Of a stretch of 64,000 nt of DNA, positions 36,748 through 46,205 are shown in pieces. A program made the translations under genes and the position numbers. The DNA lies in contig OX638326.1 of NCBI GenBank assembly GCA_951812775.1, forward strand, positions 1,128,335 through 1,192,334, written 5' to 3'. Below the pieces are notes generated by a model. The model worked only from the letters and a program-made list of their open reading frames with translations. It had not been told where the DNA came from and ran no database searches. The stretch comes from an uncultured Alphaproteobacteria bacterium. Lineage in GTDB: Bacteria > Pseudomonadota > Alphaproteobacteria > MPNO01 > UBA2964. How positions within the stretch are numbered: the first letter of the stretch is position 1; each line of letters begins with the position of its first letter.

Positions 36748-37713
36748 CTACTCTGCAGCACCAAGCTGGGGCCGCGACTCATTATAGCGTTGAGCCGAAT
36801 GTTCGCCCGCCGTACAGGGTGGAAACTTTGGCGTTTCGCCTTCATCCAGACAGGTTGGAAGACATTCAACAGGAGTGTCATGCGCGTGATTGAAAAACAG
36901 AACGATCGAATGGCGGTTCTCGCCAGAGTGATTATTCATGACGCGATGCAGGCTGGAATGATATTGTCCATTGCTCCAGCGCAACATGATATCTCCAAGA
37001 TTGACCACGAAAGTACCTGGGATCGGGTCAACGCGCACCCATTCGCCTGAGGCTGTTTCTACCTCGAGTCCACCCAAGGCGTCCTGCGACAGAAGAGTGA
37101 TCCAGCCCCAATCTGTATGAGCCCCACAGCCAAGTTGATTGAACTTGGCGTTCTCAGGTTGCGGCGGGTAGCGCAGAATACGCAACGGCGATTTTTGCGG
37201 CGCGAATGTATCATCGAAATGATTAAACGGCATGCCAAGTGACAGCGAAATCAACCGGGACACCTGCAATCCTGCCTGCCAAACGCCCTGTTCATAGGCT
37301 TCCAGCCCTTCGCGAAAATTCGGAAAATCTTCGGGCCAGATATTGGCCTTATAACCCGGGGCTCTCGGATCATTCCCCATTGTGAAGTTGAAAGACTCTT
37401 TTATATCGCCTGGTGATTCATTATCCAGCCGCTGAGATTCCGGAGGCTCATACCCATTCGACAAGCCCTGTTTCTTGCATTTCTCTTTCCAGTCATTGGA
37501 TTGATCAAAGAACCGGCAGGCTTCGGCAAAGGCACCATCTATCAACGACTGGTCGACGCCATGATTGGAAATATAAAAGAAACCGGTATCTCGGCAGGCG
37601 GCGCCGATCTCTTCAGCAATTCTGTCCCGCGCGATGGGGCCATCCGAAAAACTCGGCCCGATATCAATCACCGGTAGCTCGCTTGCGGTCTTTGGCTCCG
37701 AATAAATGATCAT
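36748..37713 (-). CDS. Isopenicillin N synthase-like 2OG-Fe(II) oxygenase
   Basis: This member of the DIOX_N/2OG-FeII_Oxy family has the Fe motif GAHTDWGWITLL and the distal His and Arg-x-Ser in SLHRVMNNHSGENRHSIVLF. It has 321 residues, normal for the family. A GAGGAG site overlapping the upstream gene's stop is followed by ATG 37713, showing operon organisation. Together with the four TauDs and PhyH it is the sixth 2OG/Fe(II) oxygenase in 11 kb. Substrate unknown; not a penicillin gene by context. Confidence 0.88.
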   Translation of the reverse strand: MIIYSEPKTASELPVIDIGPSFSDGPIARDRIAEEIGAACRDTGFFYISNHGVDQSLIDGAFAEACRFFDQSNDWKEKCKKQGLSNGYEPPESQRLDNESPGDIKESFNFTMGNDPRAPGYKANIWPEDFPNFREGLEAYEQGVWQAGLQVSRLISLSLGMPFNHFDDTFAPQKSPLRILRYPPQPENAKFNQLGCGAHTDWGWITLLSQDALGGLEVETASGEWVRVDPIPGTFVVNLGDIMLRWSNGQYHSSLHRVMNNHSGENRHSIVLFFNHAHDTPVECLPTCLDEGETPKFPPCTAGEHSAQRYNESRPQLGAAE

Positions 37714-37724
37714 GTTTCAGCTCC

Positions 37725-38732
37725 TCAAACGTGAAGCGGAATTTCCGCCGCCTGCATCGCTTTCAACTGCGACCAGGTATCTCTGATCCACTGCCCGCAG
37801 GCCGCGTTATGCTCAAGAAGGGAAAATTTCGCGTTCATACCATAGTCAGACGTCGCGATCATTTCCGTAATCACATAGTCGAGCGGACTGGTTTCCTGCG
37901 TAAGATGATATCGCAAAATTCTGCGAAATGCTTCCTTGCATATATCCAACCTGTGAGCCGACCAGGGTGAATGCCATTCACCTGGGCCAGGCTTTAAAAA
38001 CGGGTACATGATACCTCGCGGCGGTGATCCATCCGGATTCACACCCCAGGAATTCCGTGGATTATTAGGAATGACGGGGCGAAACTGCGCGAAATGCACG
38101 ATGTCTAACGCCATCCATTCTTCAAGCAGATTGCCAGGCTCGTAAGGATCGAGCACAACCTTTCCCTGTTCAACATCCTCCCGAACATCTGAAATTTCCT
38201 GCTGTTCAGGATTGTCTATTTTGAAGATCACATGGCTGTAATCGACAGTAAAATGGAAAGGAATGCTGCGGGCTTGAGCCGCTTTAACAATCGGTGTGAT
38301 CCGCTTGTACTTCTCGCTCCAGCAATCGACATGTAGTTCGAAACTCAACTTCACGCCAATTGGGTCCCCTACTTCGGCCGTTCGAAGATAGGTTTCAATG
38401 ACTTCATCATCGGAAAGTTCATGACCATCCGCCGCGTAAGTACCAAGCATGACATTTAGCATTTTGACGCCAGCCCGCTCACAATCCCGCATGCGCTCCA
38501 GGAGCAATTCGTCATTGCGGCCAAGCTGATGGATATAGTTACCGGTTAACATTGGGATACCGGTCTTTTCCGCTGCCACAACACTTTCGCTGATCAGATC
38601 TGAAGGCGGCAGCCAGTTCATATAATCAAACACGCCGGTATCGCGTACCATCTGAAAGCGATCCAACGGCGTGGCCGCGTCCTCAGCCTGAAGGAAATTA
38701 TAAGTACATCCTAATAGAAAGTCGGCAGTCAT
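37725..38732 (-). CDS. Xylose isomerase-like TIM-barrel protein
   Basis: The 335-residue protein resembles AP_endonuc_2/sugar phosphate isomerase-epimerase TIM barrels, with metal-site-like segments SFELHVDCWSEKYKR and FTVDYSHVIFK. Members isomerise sugars, inositols or hydroxy acids. It is the first gene of the minus-strand operon and lies divergent to UbiD paralog 2 across 153 bases. Many family members act in catabolic pathways, which fits here; the reaction cannot be named. Confidence 0.75.
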   Translation of the reverse strand: MTADFLLGCTYNFLQAEDAATPLDRFQMVRDTGVFDYMNWLPPSDLISESVVAAEKTGIPMLTGNYIHQLGRNDELLLERMRDCERAGVKMLNVMLGTYAADGHELSDDEVIETYLRTAEVGDPIGVKLSFELHVDCWSEKYKRITPIVKAAQARSIPFHFTVDYSHVIFKIDNPEQQEISDVREDVEQGKVVLDPYEPGNLLEEWMALDIVHFAQFRPVIPNNPRNSWGVNPDGSPPRGIMYPFLKPGPGEWHSPWSAHRLDICKEAFRRILRYHLTQETSPLDYVITEMIATSDYGMNAKFSLLEHNAACGQWIRDTWSQLKAMQAAEIPLHV

Positions 38733-38875
38733 AAGGTCTCTCGCCTCGCTGAAATCGACCTAAAACAGGGTGGAGACAGACCATCTCAATGTCAAATGAC
38801 GTACATTGGGCAAAGGACCCTCCCCTGACTTGCTCCGCTGCCTTTGCCATGCAAAAGTCCCTTCGACAGATATTT

Positions 38876-38880
38876 GGAGG
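38876..38880 (+). promoter_or_regulatory. Ribosome binding site that fixes the UbiD paralog 2 start
   Basis: GGAGG at 38876-38880 lies five bases before ATG 38886. An in-frame start 42 bases earlier has no such site and adds residues unlike UbiD N-termini. Confidence 0.75.
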
Positions 38881-38885
38881 AAAGA

Positions 38886-40364
38886 ATGAGTACAGAGTCC
38901 GGCAGCAATGTTGCAGGCAATATCGCTTATGATGATTTGCGCGAGTGGTTGGAACTCGCCGATCAGATCGGCGAAGTAGAGTATGTGAAAGGCGCCAACT
39001 GGCAGGAAGATATCGGCCTGGCAGCCGAAGCCGTACTGCGTGAGGAAACCGGACCCTGCGTCGTTTTTGAGGATGTTGAAGGCTGTCCCAAAGGATTCCG
39101 TTTGCTGATGAACATGTTCGCCGGCACACGCCGCAACATGACACTCGGCTTTCCGACACACCTTAGCAAATGGGAACTCTCAAATGCTTATCGCGAAAAC
39201 TTTCTGGTCGATCAGAAATCATGCAAGCATGAAATTGTTGATGACGGCCCGGTTTTTGAAAACATTCTGACCGGTGATGATATCGACGTAACCAGGTTTC
39301 CAGCCCCTGTATGGCACGAGAATGATGGTGGTCGCTATATTGGCACGGGTACCTACAGCGTGACGCGCGACCCGGAAGAGGGTTGGCTCAATGCTGGCGC
39401 TTATCGTGCTCAGGTCCATGGCCCCAAGGAAGTCGGGTTCCTGACCGCCCGCGGCCATCATGGCTACATTCATCGCGAGAAATACAAGGCCCAGGGCAAA
39501 AAGATGCCGGTCTGCATGGTATTGGGTGGCGATCCGCTGTCCTTTTATTTTGGCGGCACCGAAACCCCTTATGGCGAGTTTGAACTGGACTATGTCGGCG
39601 GGCTGCGCGGCAAGCCCATTCAAATGGTTGAGGGTAAGGTTACCGGGTTGCCCTTCCCGGCAAATGCCGAGATCGTTCTGGAAGGTTATGTCGACCCGCA
39701 AGAAAGCATGATTGAAGGACCATTTGGCGAATGGACCGGCCATTATGCAGGCGGCAAAGAGCCCCGGACAGTCCTCCGTATCGAGGCTATCTATCATCGC
39801 AATGATCCGATCCTGCTCGGCGTTCCGCCGATGGGCCAAGGTCCAGATGAGCTGGCGCGTTACCGCGCTGTTATGCGCTCCGCCATGCTCAAACAAAACA
39901 TTATCGATGCAGGCGTTCCAGATGTTCAACAGGTCTGGTGCCATGAAACCGGTGGTTCCCGGATGTTGCATGGGGTGTCGATCAAGCAACGCTATCCAGG
40001 TCATTCTCGTCAGGCCGGCCAGATCGCTGCACAATGCCGTGCAGCAGCCTACGCGTCAAAATACGTCATCGTCACGGATGAAGATGTTGACGTCACGCGT
40101 TTGGATCAACTGATTTGGGCGATGATGGTTCGAACCGACCCCAAACAGTCTATTGATTTTATTTCTAACGCGTGGGACTCACCGGCGGATCCAATGCTCA
40201 CCCCGGCACAGCGCGAGGTTGGTGACATGACCCATTCGGTGGCGATCATCGATGCTTGTCGTCCCTTCCACTGGATGGACCAGTTCCCGATGTCGAACGC
40301 GCCAAGCCCTGAGGTTGCGCGCAAGGCCGAAGAAAAATTCGGCTATTTGATGAAGAACCGGTAA
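38886..40364 (+). CDS. UbiD family decarboxylase, paralog 2
   Basis: This 492-residue protein has the UbiD order: a DLREWLELADQIGEVEYVKG N-terminus, the prFMN/metal region GRYIGTGTYSVTRDPEEGWL, ANAEIVLEGYVDP and the catalytic EGPFGEWTGHYAGG. It is much closer to paralog 3 at 49858 than to paralog 1. An acyl-CoA ligase remnant and a methyltransferase follow on the same strand. No UbiX is present in the window, so the prenyl-FMN must come from elsewhere. The substrate is unknown. Confidence 0.92.
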   Translation: MSTESGSNVAGNIAYDDLREWLELADQIGEVEYVKGANWQEDIGLAAEAVLREETGPCVVFEDVEGCPKGFRLLMNMFAGTRRNMTLGFPTHLSKWELSNAYRENFLVDQKSCKHEIVDDGPVFENILTGDDIDVTRFPAPVWHENDGGRYIGTGTYSVTRDPEEGWLNAGAYRAQVHGPKEVGFLTARGHHGYIHREKYKAQGKKMPVCMVLGGDPLSFYFGGTETPYGEFELDYVGGLRGKPIQMVEGKVTGLPFPANAEIVLEGYVDPQESMIEGPFGEWTGHYAGGKEPRTVLRIEAIYHRNDPILLGVPPMGQGPDELARYRAVMRSAMLKQNIIDAGVPDVQQVWCHETGGSRMLHGVSIKQRYPGHSRQAGQIAAQCRAAAYASKYVIVTDEDVDVTRLDQLIWAMMVRTDPKQSIDFISNAWDSPADPMLTPAQREVGDMTHSVAIIDACRPFHWMDQFPMSNAPSPEVARKAEEKFGYLMKNR

Positions 40365-40383
40365 TCGGAAAAGTATAGCCGGT

Positions 40384-41931
40384 ATGGTCGACCACCTCGC
40401 CCCTACCGGCCTTCTTCCGGCTGACGGTCCGACAATTGCGGAGCAACTCGTAGCCAATTGCGATGCTCATGGAGACGAGGCCGCCTTCAAATCCCTTGAG
40501 GACGGTACGTCTCTTAGCTGGAACGAGTTATCGGAATGGGTCAACCGTCTAGGCCAGTTCCTGCTTAGTCGCGACGTACAAGCAAATGATCGGATAGCCG
40601 TCCTCGGCGAAAACTCGCTGGAACAGCTCATATTGTATTTTGGTGTCCAGGCCTACGGCGCGACCTACTGCACGATAAATACAGAGATAAACCGCAATCA
40701 TCTCGTTGAGATGCTGGAACGCATTGAACCGAAGCTTGTTCTTTGGGATGACAGCCTCGATCCGGATGCTGTCGGCCACGAGTCGATTGGAGAATGGTTC
40801 CCCTTTTCCGCCGGAGATATGGAGAATCGTCTCTTTGGTTCTCTCGCCAAATTGGACGATGGTCACTTACTAACCCCCTGCAATGGCCAAGAAGATCGCT
40901 GCGTCATCTGCTTCACCTCTGGGACGTCAGCCAAACCAAAAGGTGTCCTGCACAGCTTCAGTAATTACCAGGCTATCGCCCAACATCAGCTAGATCGTTG
41001 GTCACTGACCAGCGCCGACAGAGTATTGGAGTTCCGGGCATTTAGTTGGGCATCGGCTCACATGATCACACTGAACCCTGTCATGGCATCAGGTGCGACA
41101 CTTCTTTTCGCCAAGAACTTTTCGCGGTCGCGCTTTGTCAGCTGGATTGAAACCTATCAACCAACCATCATCGTCGCTGTGCCAACCGTCGTGAATATGT
41201 TGCTGGAGCAACCCATAGAGAACGGCGAAGAGGTATTTTCCGGTGTGCGTTTTATCTCCTGCAGTACGGCGCCCCTTATGCCCGACGCTCATCAGCGTTT
41301 TGAGGAAATATATGGCGTAAAACTGGTTCAGCTATACGGTATGAGTGAAGGTGGAATTGTCGCAGCCAATTCGCCGGAAACTCGCTTGATTGGAAGCGTT
41401 GGCCGGGCCGGTAAATTCCAACAAATTTCCATACGTAACGATGAAGGTAAGCTTCTACCCCAGGGTGACCGGTCAAATCGAAACCGTCAGCGCCCAACAT
41501 GCCCACGCCTATCTGTATGGCGGCGGAGAAATCGAAACCATTCGTGGTAAACCGCTCAAAACAGGAGATTTGGGTTTTTTGGATGAAAAGGGATTCCTAC
41601 GCATTACCGGTCGCGCCAAGGATGTCATCATTCGAGGCGGCGTTAACATTTCACTGCTGGAAATCGATGCGGCCCTGTCTCATCATCCGAATATTATAGA
41701 AGCCGTAACTTTCGGCGTCCCGGATCCGGTTTATGGTGAAGATATTGTCAGCTGGGTAACACATCCTCTGACTCTGCACCCGGAAACACAGACCTGATGC
41801 GTTATTGTGCAGAGAGCCTACCGGAAGCAAAACGCCCCAAAATGATCGAAATCGTTCAGGAAATCCCCAAGAACAATCGCGGCAAAATCGATCGCAATGC
41901 CGCTCGCGAACAATGGATTGCCGCACAGTAA
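40384..41931 (+). pseudogene. AMP-dependent acyl-CoA ligase, two frameshifts
   Basis: ATP-dependent CoA ligases activate carboxylic acids. The adenylation motifs are all present but in changing frames: ICFTSGTSAKPKGVLHS and LYGMSEGG in frame 1; TGDLGFLDEKGFLRITGR in frame 2; and the C-terminal PKNNRGKIDRNAA with the catalytic Lys back in frame 1. The first break is at about 41464, in a GGG run, and looks like one extra G; removing it reads PQVTGQIETV. The second is near 41795 and looks like one missing base. The rest is well conserved, so the damage is recent or is a sequencing error. Confidence 0.85.
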
Positions 41932-41942
41932 GGAAAAACGAA

Positions 41943-42725
41943 ATGTCAGAGAACAAGACGTATGAACGCTATGATAATTTTATGGGGCGGTGGAGTCGCG
42001 AAGTAGCGAGCCAGTTTCTCGACTGGATCAATGTCGACAAAGACCAAAAATGGTTGGATGTAGGGTGTGGTGCGGGGATGCTGGCGCAGGCGGTCGTCGA
42101 AACGCGTGAGCCCTCTGGCATAACAGGTGTTGATCCCTTGGAGAAATCAATCATTGCGGCGCGACAACACGGTAACAATGACGGAATCACCTTTGAAATC
42201 GGTGATGCGCAAGAACTACCATTTCCGGACGCTCAGTTTGACGCGGTAATATCGGGACTGATGATTAAATTCGTTCCGGATAAGCTCAAAGCAATCGGTG
42301 AAATGAAGCGCACTGCCCGGCCAGGCGGCATTGTCGCTTTGTATGATTGGGATATGGACAGCAATATGAATACAACCCGTCATTTCTGGTCAGCTGTCGC
42401 CAAAATTGTTCCTGAGCGCATGAAGGACCGCGCTACAAATCGCACACCTATGACGGAGGTAGATTCAATATCGAGTTATTTCGAACAGGCGGGTCTCAGG
42501 AAAGTCGAGCAAAGAACGATTTCTTTCGAAACACGGTTTCGCGATCTCGAAGACTATTGGGCACCCACTACCAACAATGCTCAGAATGTCGGCCGGTTTT
42601 ATGACACCCTGTCAGAAAGTCAGCGTAGCGCGGTCTATGAAATGCTGGAAACGACGCTTCCGATTGCTGATGACGGCTCGATCTCCTTTGAAAGCCGCGC
42701 GGTGGCGGCTAAAGGGGTTGCTTAA
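41943..42725 (+). CDS. Class I SAM-dependent methyltransferase
   Basis: The 260-residue protein has motif I WLDVGCGAGMLAQAV, the acidic GVDPLEKSI and the AQFDAVISGLMIKFV motif of Methyltransf_11/UbiE-like enzymes. It starts 11 bases after the ligase stop, with TAAGGA overlapping that stop as its ribosome site, so it belongs to the UbiD-ligase run. It has the same layout as the methyltransferase at 24833. The substrate is unknown. Confidence 0.85.
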   Translation: MSENKTYERYDNFMGRWSREVASQFLDWINVDKDQKWLDVGCGAGMLAQAVVETREPSGITGVDPLEKSIIAARQHGNNDGITFEIGDAQELPFPDAQFDAVISGLMIKFVPDKLKAIGEMKRTARPGGIVALYDWDMDSNMNTTRHFWSAVAKIVPERMKDRATNRTPMTEVDSISSYFEQAGLRKVEQRTISFETRFRDLEDYWAPTTNNAQNVGRFYDTLSESQRSAVYEMLETTLPIADDGSISFESRAVAAKGVA

Positions 42726-42728
42726 CCC

Positions 42729-44465
42729 TTAGCGCCGCGCATCCGCCAATGCCTGTGCATCGTCGTATGACGTTTGCACATTTAGAACCGCCTGACGCTT
42801 TTCAACATCGACGGCTTTGAGCGCCCGCTCCAGCGCGCCCGGTAAATCTTCGGCGTTATCGACACGCTCGCCATAACCGCCATTGGCCTCAACCACTTTT
42901 TCGAATTCCGGATTAGGTTCAAGTGCCGTCAAAGGCGAACGATTCAGGCGAGATGCCGCCCCGTCGGGGTGCAGACCCAGCGTTGATTTGCGGACCGATC
43001 CCCACATGCGATTATTAAGGATCACCGTGCATACCGGCAGTTCCATAGCGGCACCAACAAAATGCGCGGGCGTCGGGTTGCCAAACATGTAGGAACCATC
43101 ACCAGCAACATTAAACACCCGCCGCTTACGATCGCCGAGCTGCAACCCAAGCGCCGCACCGTTGCCCCAACCTAATCCGCCAGCAGGGCTGGTACCAAAT
43201 ACGGTGCCTGGTTTGCGCGACCCGAGAAACCCAACTGGCAATTGGGACTCACTAACCAGGGCATCCTCTTCGTTCATTACTTGACCAATACAATGAGCCA
43301 CCCAGGGATATTCCATCGGACCGCCAACCGATTGACGCTCCAATAGGGCTATTTGAGTCTCCGCGACCGCTGCTTTTTGTGCTGCCACCTCTTTGCGGGT
43401 GCCACCAATTCGATCCGCATCCTCCGTCATGGCCGCCAATAGCGCTCTGATCGTAGCAGCAGGGTCTCCAGCTAATGTCAGATCACTGCGAAAACATCGG
43501 ATGGGATAGTTGGCAAACAAAGGATCAACACCCGCCTGAATAACATGGGCGTCAGGTGATATTTTGTGGAGACTCGGAATCCATGGTGTATCAGATTCAA
43601 GAGTCAGAATGACATCTGCAGCGCCAAGCCTTTCTGCGGGCTCAAACCCTACATGCATGGAGTGCCCTGTTGGCAGATTTACATAGCGTGGCCGGTAACA
43701 GACGACGGGAATCGCAAACTTTTTAGCGAATTCTTCCAGAGCAGCCACGTCATCGGGGTTTTGCCCAAAAGAAGATGAAATTATAAGCGGATTCTTCGCC
43801 TTGCTCAGCATATCGGCTGCCTGATCGATAGCATTCGGATTGGGGACACCCGCTACCGAAGGATTCCGAACAGTAGGACTGTCAAAAGTGAAGTCACCAG
43901 GTGGTACCGCGAGCATCTCACGTGGCAAGGTCAGATAGACCGGTCCACGCGGTTCCGACATTGCAACCGTCAGCGCACGATCAACGACCGTTTCAAGTTG
44001 TTCAAGATTGCGGAGTTCATAATCCCATTTGACCAATTCCCGGACCATACCGGCCTGATCAAACATCTCCTGCGCCCAATGGATATAAATACTGCGCGCA
44101 CCGGGCAGGCCATCTTCTGTGATCGGCGTGCGACCGGCAGAAAACAGCATTGGAATTCGTTCGCGGGCAGCATTCATGATCCCGCACACGCCGTTCGCCG
44201 TGCCGACTGTTACATGCAGCATTACAGCCTGCGGGCGCCCGGTCGCCAGGTAATAACCATGTGCCATGGCAACCGCGACATTTTCATGCGGCACCGTTAC
44301 CGGTGTTGGCGATTTAGACTCGCCCAGTTGGGCTTTTGACAGGGCTTCAATGACGGACGCAAAATCTGTCCCGGCATTGCCGAAAAGATAGTCAACGCCC
44401 CGGTCTTCCAAAAGTGCAAGATATGCTTCAGCGGTCGTATCTGCCTTGATCGTTTGTTTTCCCAA
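42729..44465 (-). CDS. Thiamin-diphosphate-dependent enzyme (acetolactate synthase/benzoylformate decarboxylase type)
   Basis: The 578-residue protein has the TPP_enzyme N, M and C domains: the catalytic Glu in VPHENVAVAMAHGY, a central domain, and the GDGSYMFGNPTPAHFVGAAM cofactor motif ending with LNN. Relatives decarboxylate 2-oxo acids. It is an unassigned branch; true IlvB usually has an IlvH partner, absent here. It begins at TTG 44465 with a good GGGGAG site seven bases upstream. It is convergent with the methyltransferase gene and divergent from the MFS gene. Confidence 0.85.
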   Translation of the reverse strand: MGKQTIKADTTAEAYLALLEDRGVDYLFGNAGTDFASVIEALSKAQLGESKSPTPVTVPHENVAVAMAHGYYLATGRPQAVMLHVTVGTANGVCGIMNAARERIPMLFSAGRTPITEDGLPGARSIYIHWAQEMFDQAGMVRELVKWDYELRNLEQLETVVDRALTVAMSEPRGPVYLTLPREMLAVPPGDFTFDSPTVRNPSVAGVPNPNAIDQAADMLSKAKNPLIISSSFGQNPDDVAALEEFAKKFAIPVVCYRPRYVNLPTGHSMHVGFEPAERLGAADVILTLESDTPWIPSLHKISPDAHVIQAGVDPLFANYPIRCFRSDLTLAGDPAATIRALLAAMTEDADRIGGTRKEVAAQKAAVAETQIALLERQSVGGPMEYPWVAHCIGQVMNEEDALVSESQLPVGFLGSRKPGTVFGTSPAGGLGWGNGAALGLQLGDRKRRVFNVAGDGSYMFGNPTPAHFVGAAMELPVCTVILNNRMWGSVRKSTLGLHPDGAASRLNRSPLTALEPNPEFEKVVEANGGYGERVDNAEDLPGALERALKAVDVEKRQAVLNVQTSYDDAQALADARR

Positions 44466-44558
44466 TGTGGGTCTCCCCGAATCCGGTTATGGTTTAAGAG
44501 AAGTATCGCCCACGATGGTTGGATTGCACACCCCGCAATCGAAGCTGGATCAAGTTTT

Positions 44559-45692
44559 ATGGCACTCCGGATTTCACTCTTCTACAGCGCAATATTTTTG
44601 GTCATTGGCGTCTTGATGCCGTTTTGGCCGGTTTGGCTCAAATCTCGGGGTATCAGCGCGACAGAGATTGGACTCATCCTCGCCGTCGCGACCTGGAGCC
44701 GTGCCATTATTAACCCCCTCCTCGCCCAAAGTGCTGACCGTCACGGACGACCCGACCTCATGATAATCCTGCTCGGTTGGGGCGCGCTTATTACCCATAT
44801 CCTGTTCTTTTTTTCCGAGAGCTTTTGGAGTCTGTTCGTCATCAGTGTTATTTCATCTATTTTGCTTTTTGCACTGATGCCCATGGCCGATGCCGTTACC
44901 ATGTTGAAGGTGCGGGAAGGTGCAATTGATTACGGAAAAGTTCGGCTCTGGGGGTCGTTAACGTTCATTATCGCCGCACTCGGCGGTGGGTATATTCTAC
45001 GGGGGCAACCAGCTGATTATATCTTATGGCTTGTAGTGGGTTTGTTGATCCTGACCGTGGCAAGCTGTCATCTCGTCCCGAGAGCGGAGACACCTGGCAC
45101 AAAAGCCTTTCTGGAACCCTTGCTCAACATTCTTCGAAACGGCCGGCTGATCATATTTATGGTGTCGGCGAGCCTGATCCAGGCCAGCCACGCCGTTTAT
45201 TACGGATTCTCCACCCTGCATTGGCGGGCCAATGGTCTCGATGAAATTACCATCGGTGCTTTATGGGCAGAAGGCGTTATTGCCGAAATTATTCTTTTTG
45301 CCGTTGCCGGAAAATATATCGACCGGATTGGCCCTGTGATCTTTCTTACGATCAGTGGCCTCGCGGGCGTAATTCGTTGGGTAGTCCTCGGTACGACAAC
45401 TGATTTGGCGGGATTAGTTGCCGTTCAGGGGTTTCATGCCTTCACCTTTGGCGCCACACATCTCGCTGCTTTGTATTACATTGCCAAGGCGGTCCCGGCA
45501 GGATTCGCTGCGACCGCGCAGAGCCTTTATTCAAGTTTCGCCGTAGGGACGACAATGGCTTTCGCCATGCTGGCGTCAGGATGGCTTTATGAGCTTTATG
45601 CAGGTGCCGCGTTTTTCGCGATGGCAGGAATGTCCATCGCAGGTGTCCTCCTGCTCTTTTCAGTTCGCCTCTTCGCAGAAAAAGCGACCTGA
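44559..45692 (+). CDS. MFS transporter, MFS_1-like (HcaT type)
   Basis: This 377-residue membrane protein has about 12 hydrophobic segments and the loop 2-3 motif SADRHGRPDLM of the major facilitator superfamily. The LWGSLTFIIAALGGGYIL region and overall length match the 3-phenylpropionate-type (HcaT/LacY-like) branch. An aromatic-acid or small-solute permease role would fit the neighbouring UbiD/TPP genes, by inference. The start is ATG 44559; the upstream in-frame codons do not resemble the family. Its last 33 bases are shared with the truncated SIMPL gene on the other strand. Confidence 0.85.
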   Translation: MALRISLFYSAIFLVIGVLMPFWPVWLKSRGISATEIGLILAVATWSRAIINPLLAQSADRHGRPDLMIILLGWGALITHILFFFSESFWSLFVISVISSILLFALMPMADAVTMLKVREGAIDYGKVRLWGSLTFIIAALGGGYILRGQPADYILWLVVGLLILTVASCHLVPRAETPGTKAFLEPLLNILRNGRLIIFMVSASLIQASHAVYYGFSTLHWRANGLDEITIGALWAEGVIAEIILFAVAGKYIDRIGPVIFLTISGLAGVIRWVVLGTTTDLAGLVAVQGFHAFTFGATHLAALYYIAKAVPAGFAATAQSLYSSFAVGTTMAFAMLASGWLYELYAGAAFFAMAGMSIAGVLLLFSVRLFAEKAT

Positions 45693-46013
45693 TACCAATT
45701 GCGGATATTTCCGCCTTATTTCTTGAATATTCGTGAGATGCGCAGGCTTAGGAGCAGCATTTTCATCAATTCCGGCTTTGAAGAACTGCTGAAACAGCGC
45801 ACTCATCGCCCTGTTATTGGCCATAAGGGCTTCTCGAGCGGTATCTGCGCGGGTTGAAACACTGGTGTTAATGCTGGCGATATCGGGAACAGCCGTTACC
45901 GTCCCCTTTCCCTGCACTGCGATAAAGCGGGTCTTCTCACTATCTGCAAAGCTCGGCAAAGCCGCGGAGACAACCATCAACCCTGTAAATATCGCAAGTA
46001 TTGTGTTTCTCAT
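45660..46013 (-). pseudogene. Truncated SIMPL (DUF541) domain protein
   Basis: SIMPL proteins are periplasmic or outer-surface proteins of about 230-250 residues. Here a signal peptide (RNTILAIFTGLMVVSAALPSFA) is followed by a good SIMPL start (AVQGKGTVTAVPDIASINTS and NNRAMSALFQQFFKAGID) but only about 117 codons are left. After residue ~85 similarity fades and the reading runs into the end of the convergent MFS gene. The 3' half, with the second part of the domain, is missing. A deletion or rearrangement at about 45740 is the likely cause. An inverted repeat lies at both ends. Confidence 0.7.
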
Positions 46014-46047
46014 GAATCTCGAATCCTTCGCCGACTCAATTGGTATC
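45691..46047. repeat. 11-bp perfect inverted repeat flanking the truncated SIMPL gene
   Basis: GATACCAATTG at 45691-45701 is repeated in reverse complement, CAATTGGTATC, at 46037-46047. The two arms enclose the broken gene. They could be ends of a small mobile element or chance; nothing else element-like is visible. Confidence 0.35.
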
Positions 46048-46205
46048 AAAATCACCATTAAGTATGAAATATAGAGTTTATAGGGCAAAATAAAACTAAA
46101 TTTCATGCTGTGCCCACTTTCACACAGCCTTCCGCCATCAAATCTAACGCCGTCGACCGATTTAACGGACTCCAGAAACAACGTCAGAACCGCTAACCCC
46201 ATAAA

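Noticed and set aside
42729..44465. Oxalyl-CoA decarboxylase or sulfoacetaldehyde acetyltransferase for the TPP enzyme
   Set aside because: No frc-type CoA transferase or phosphotransacetylase partner nearby, and no signature I can tie to either. Kept at family level.
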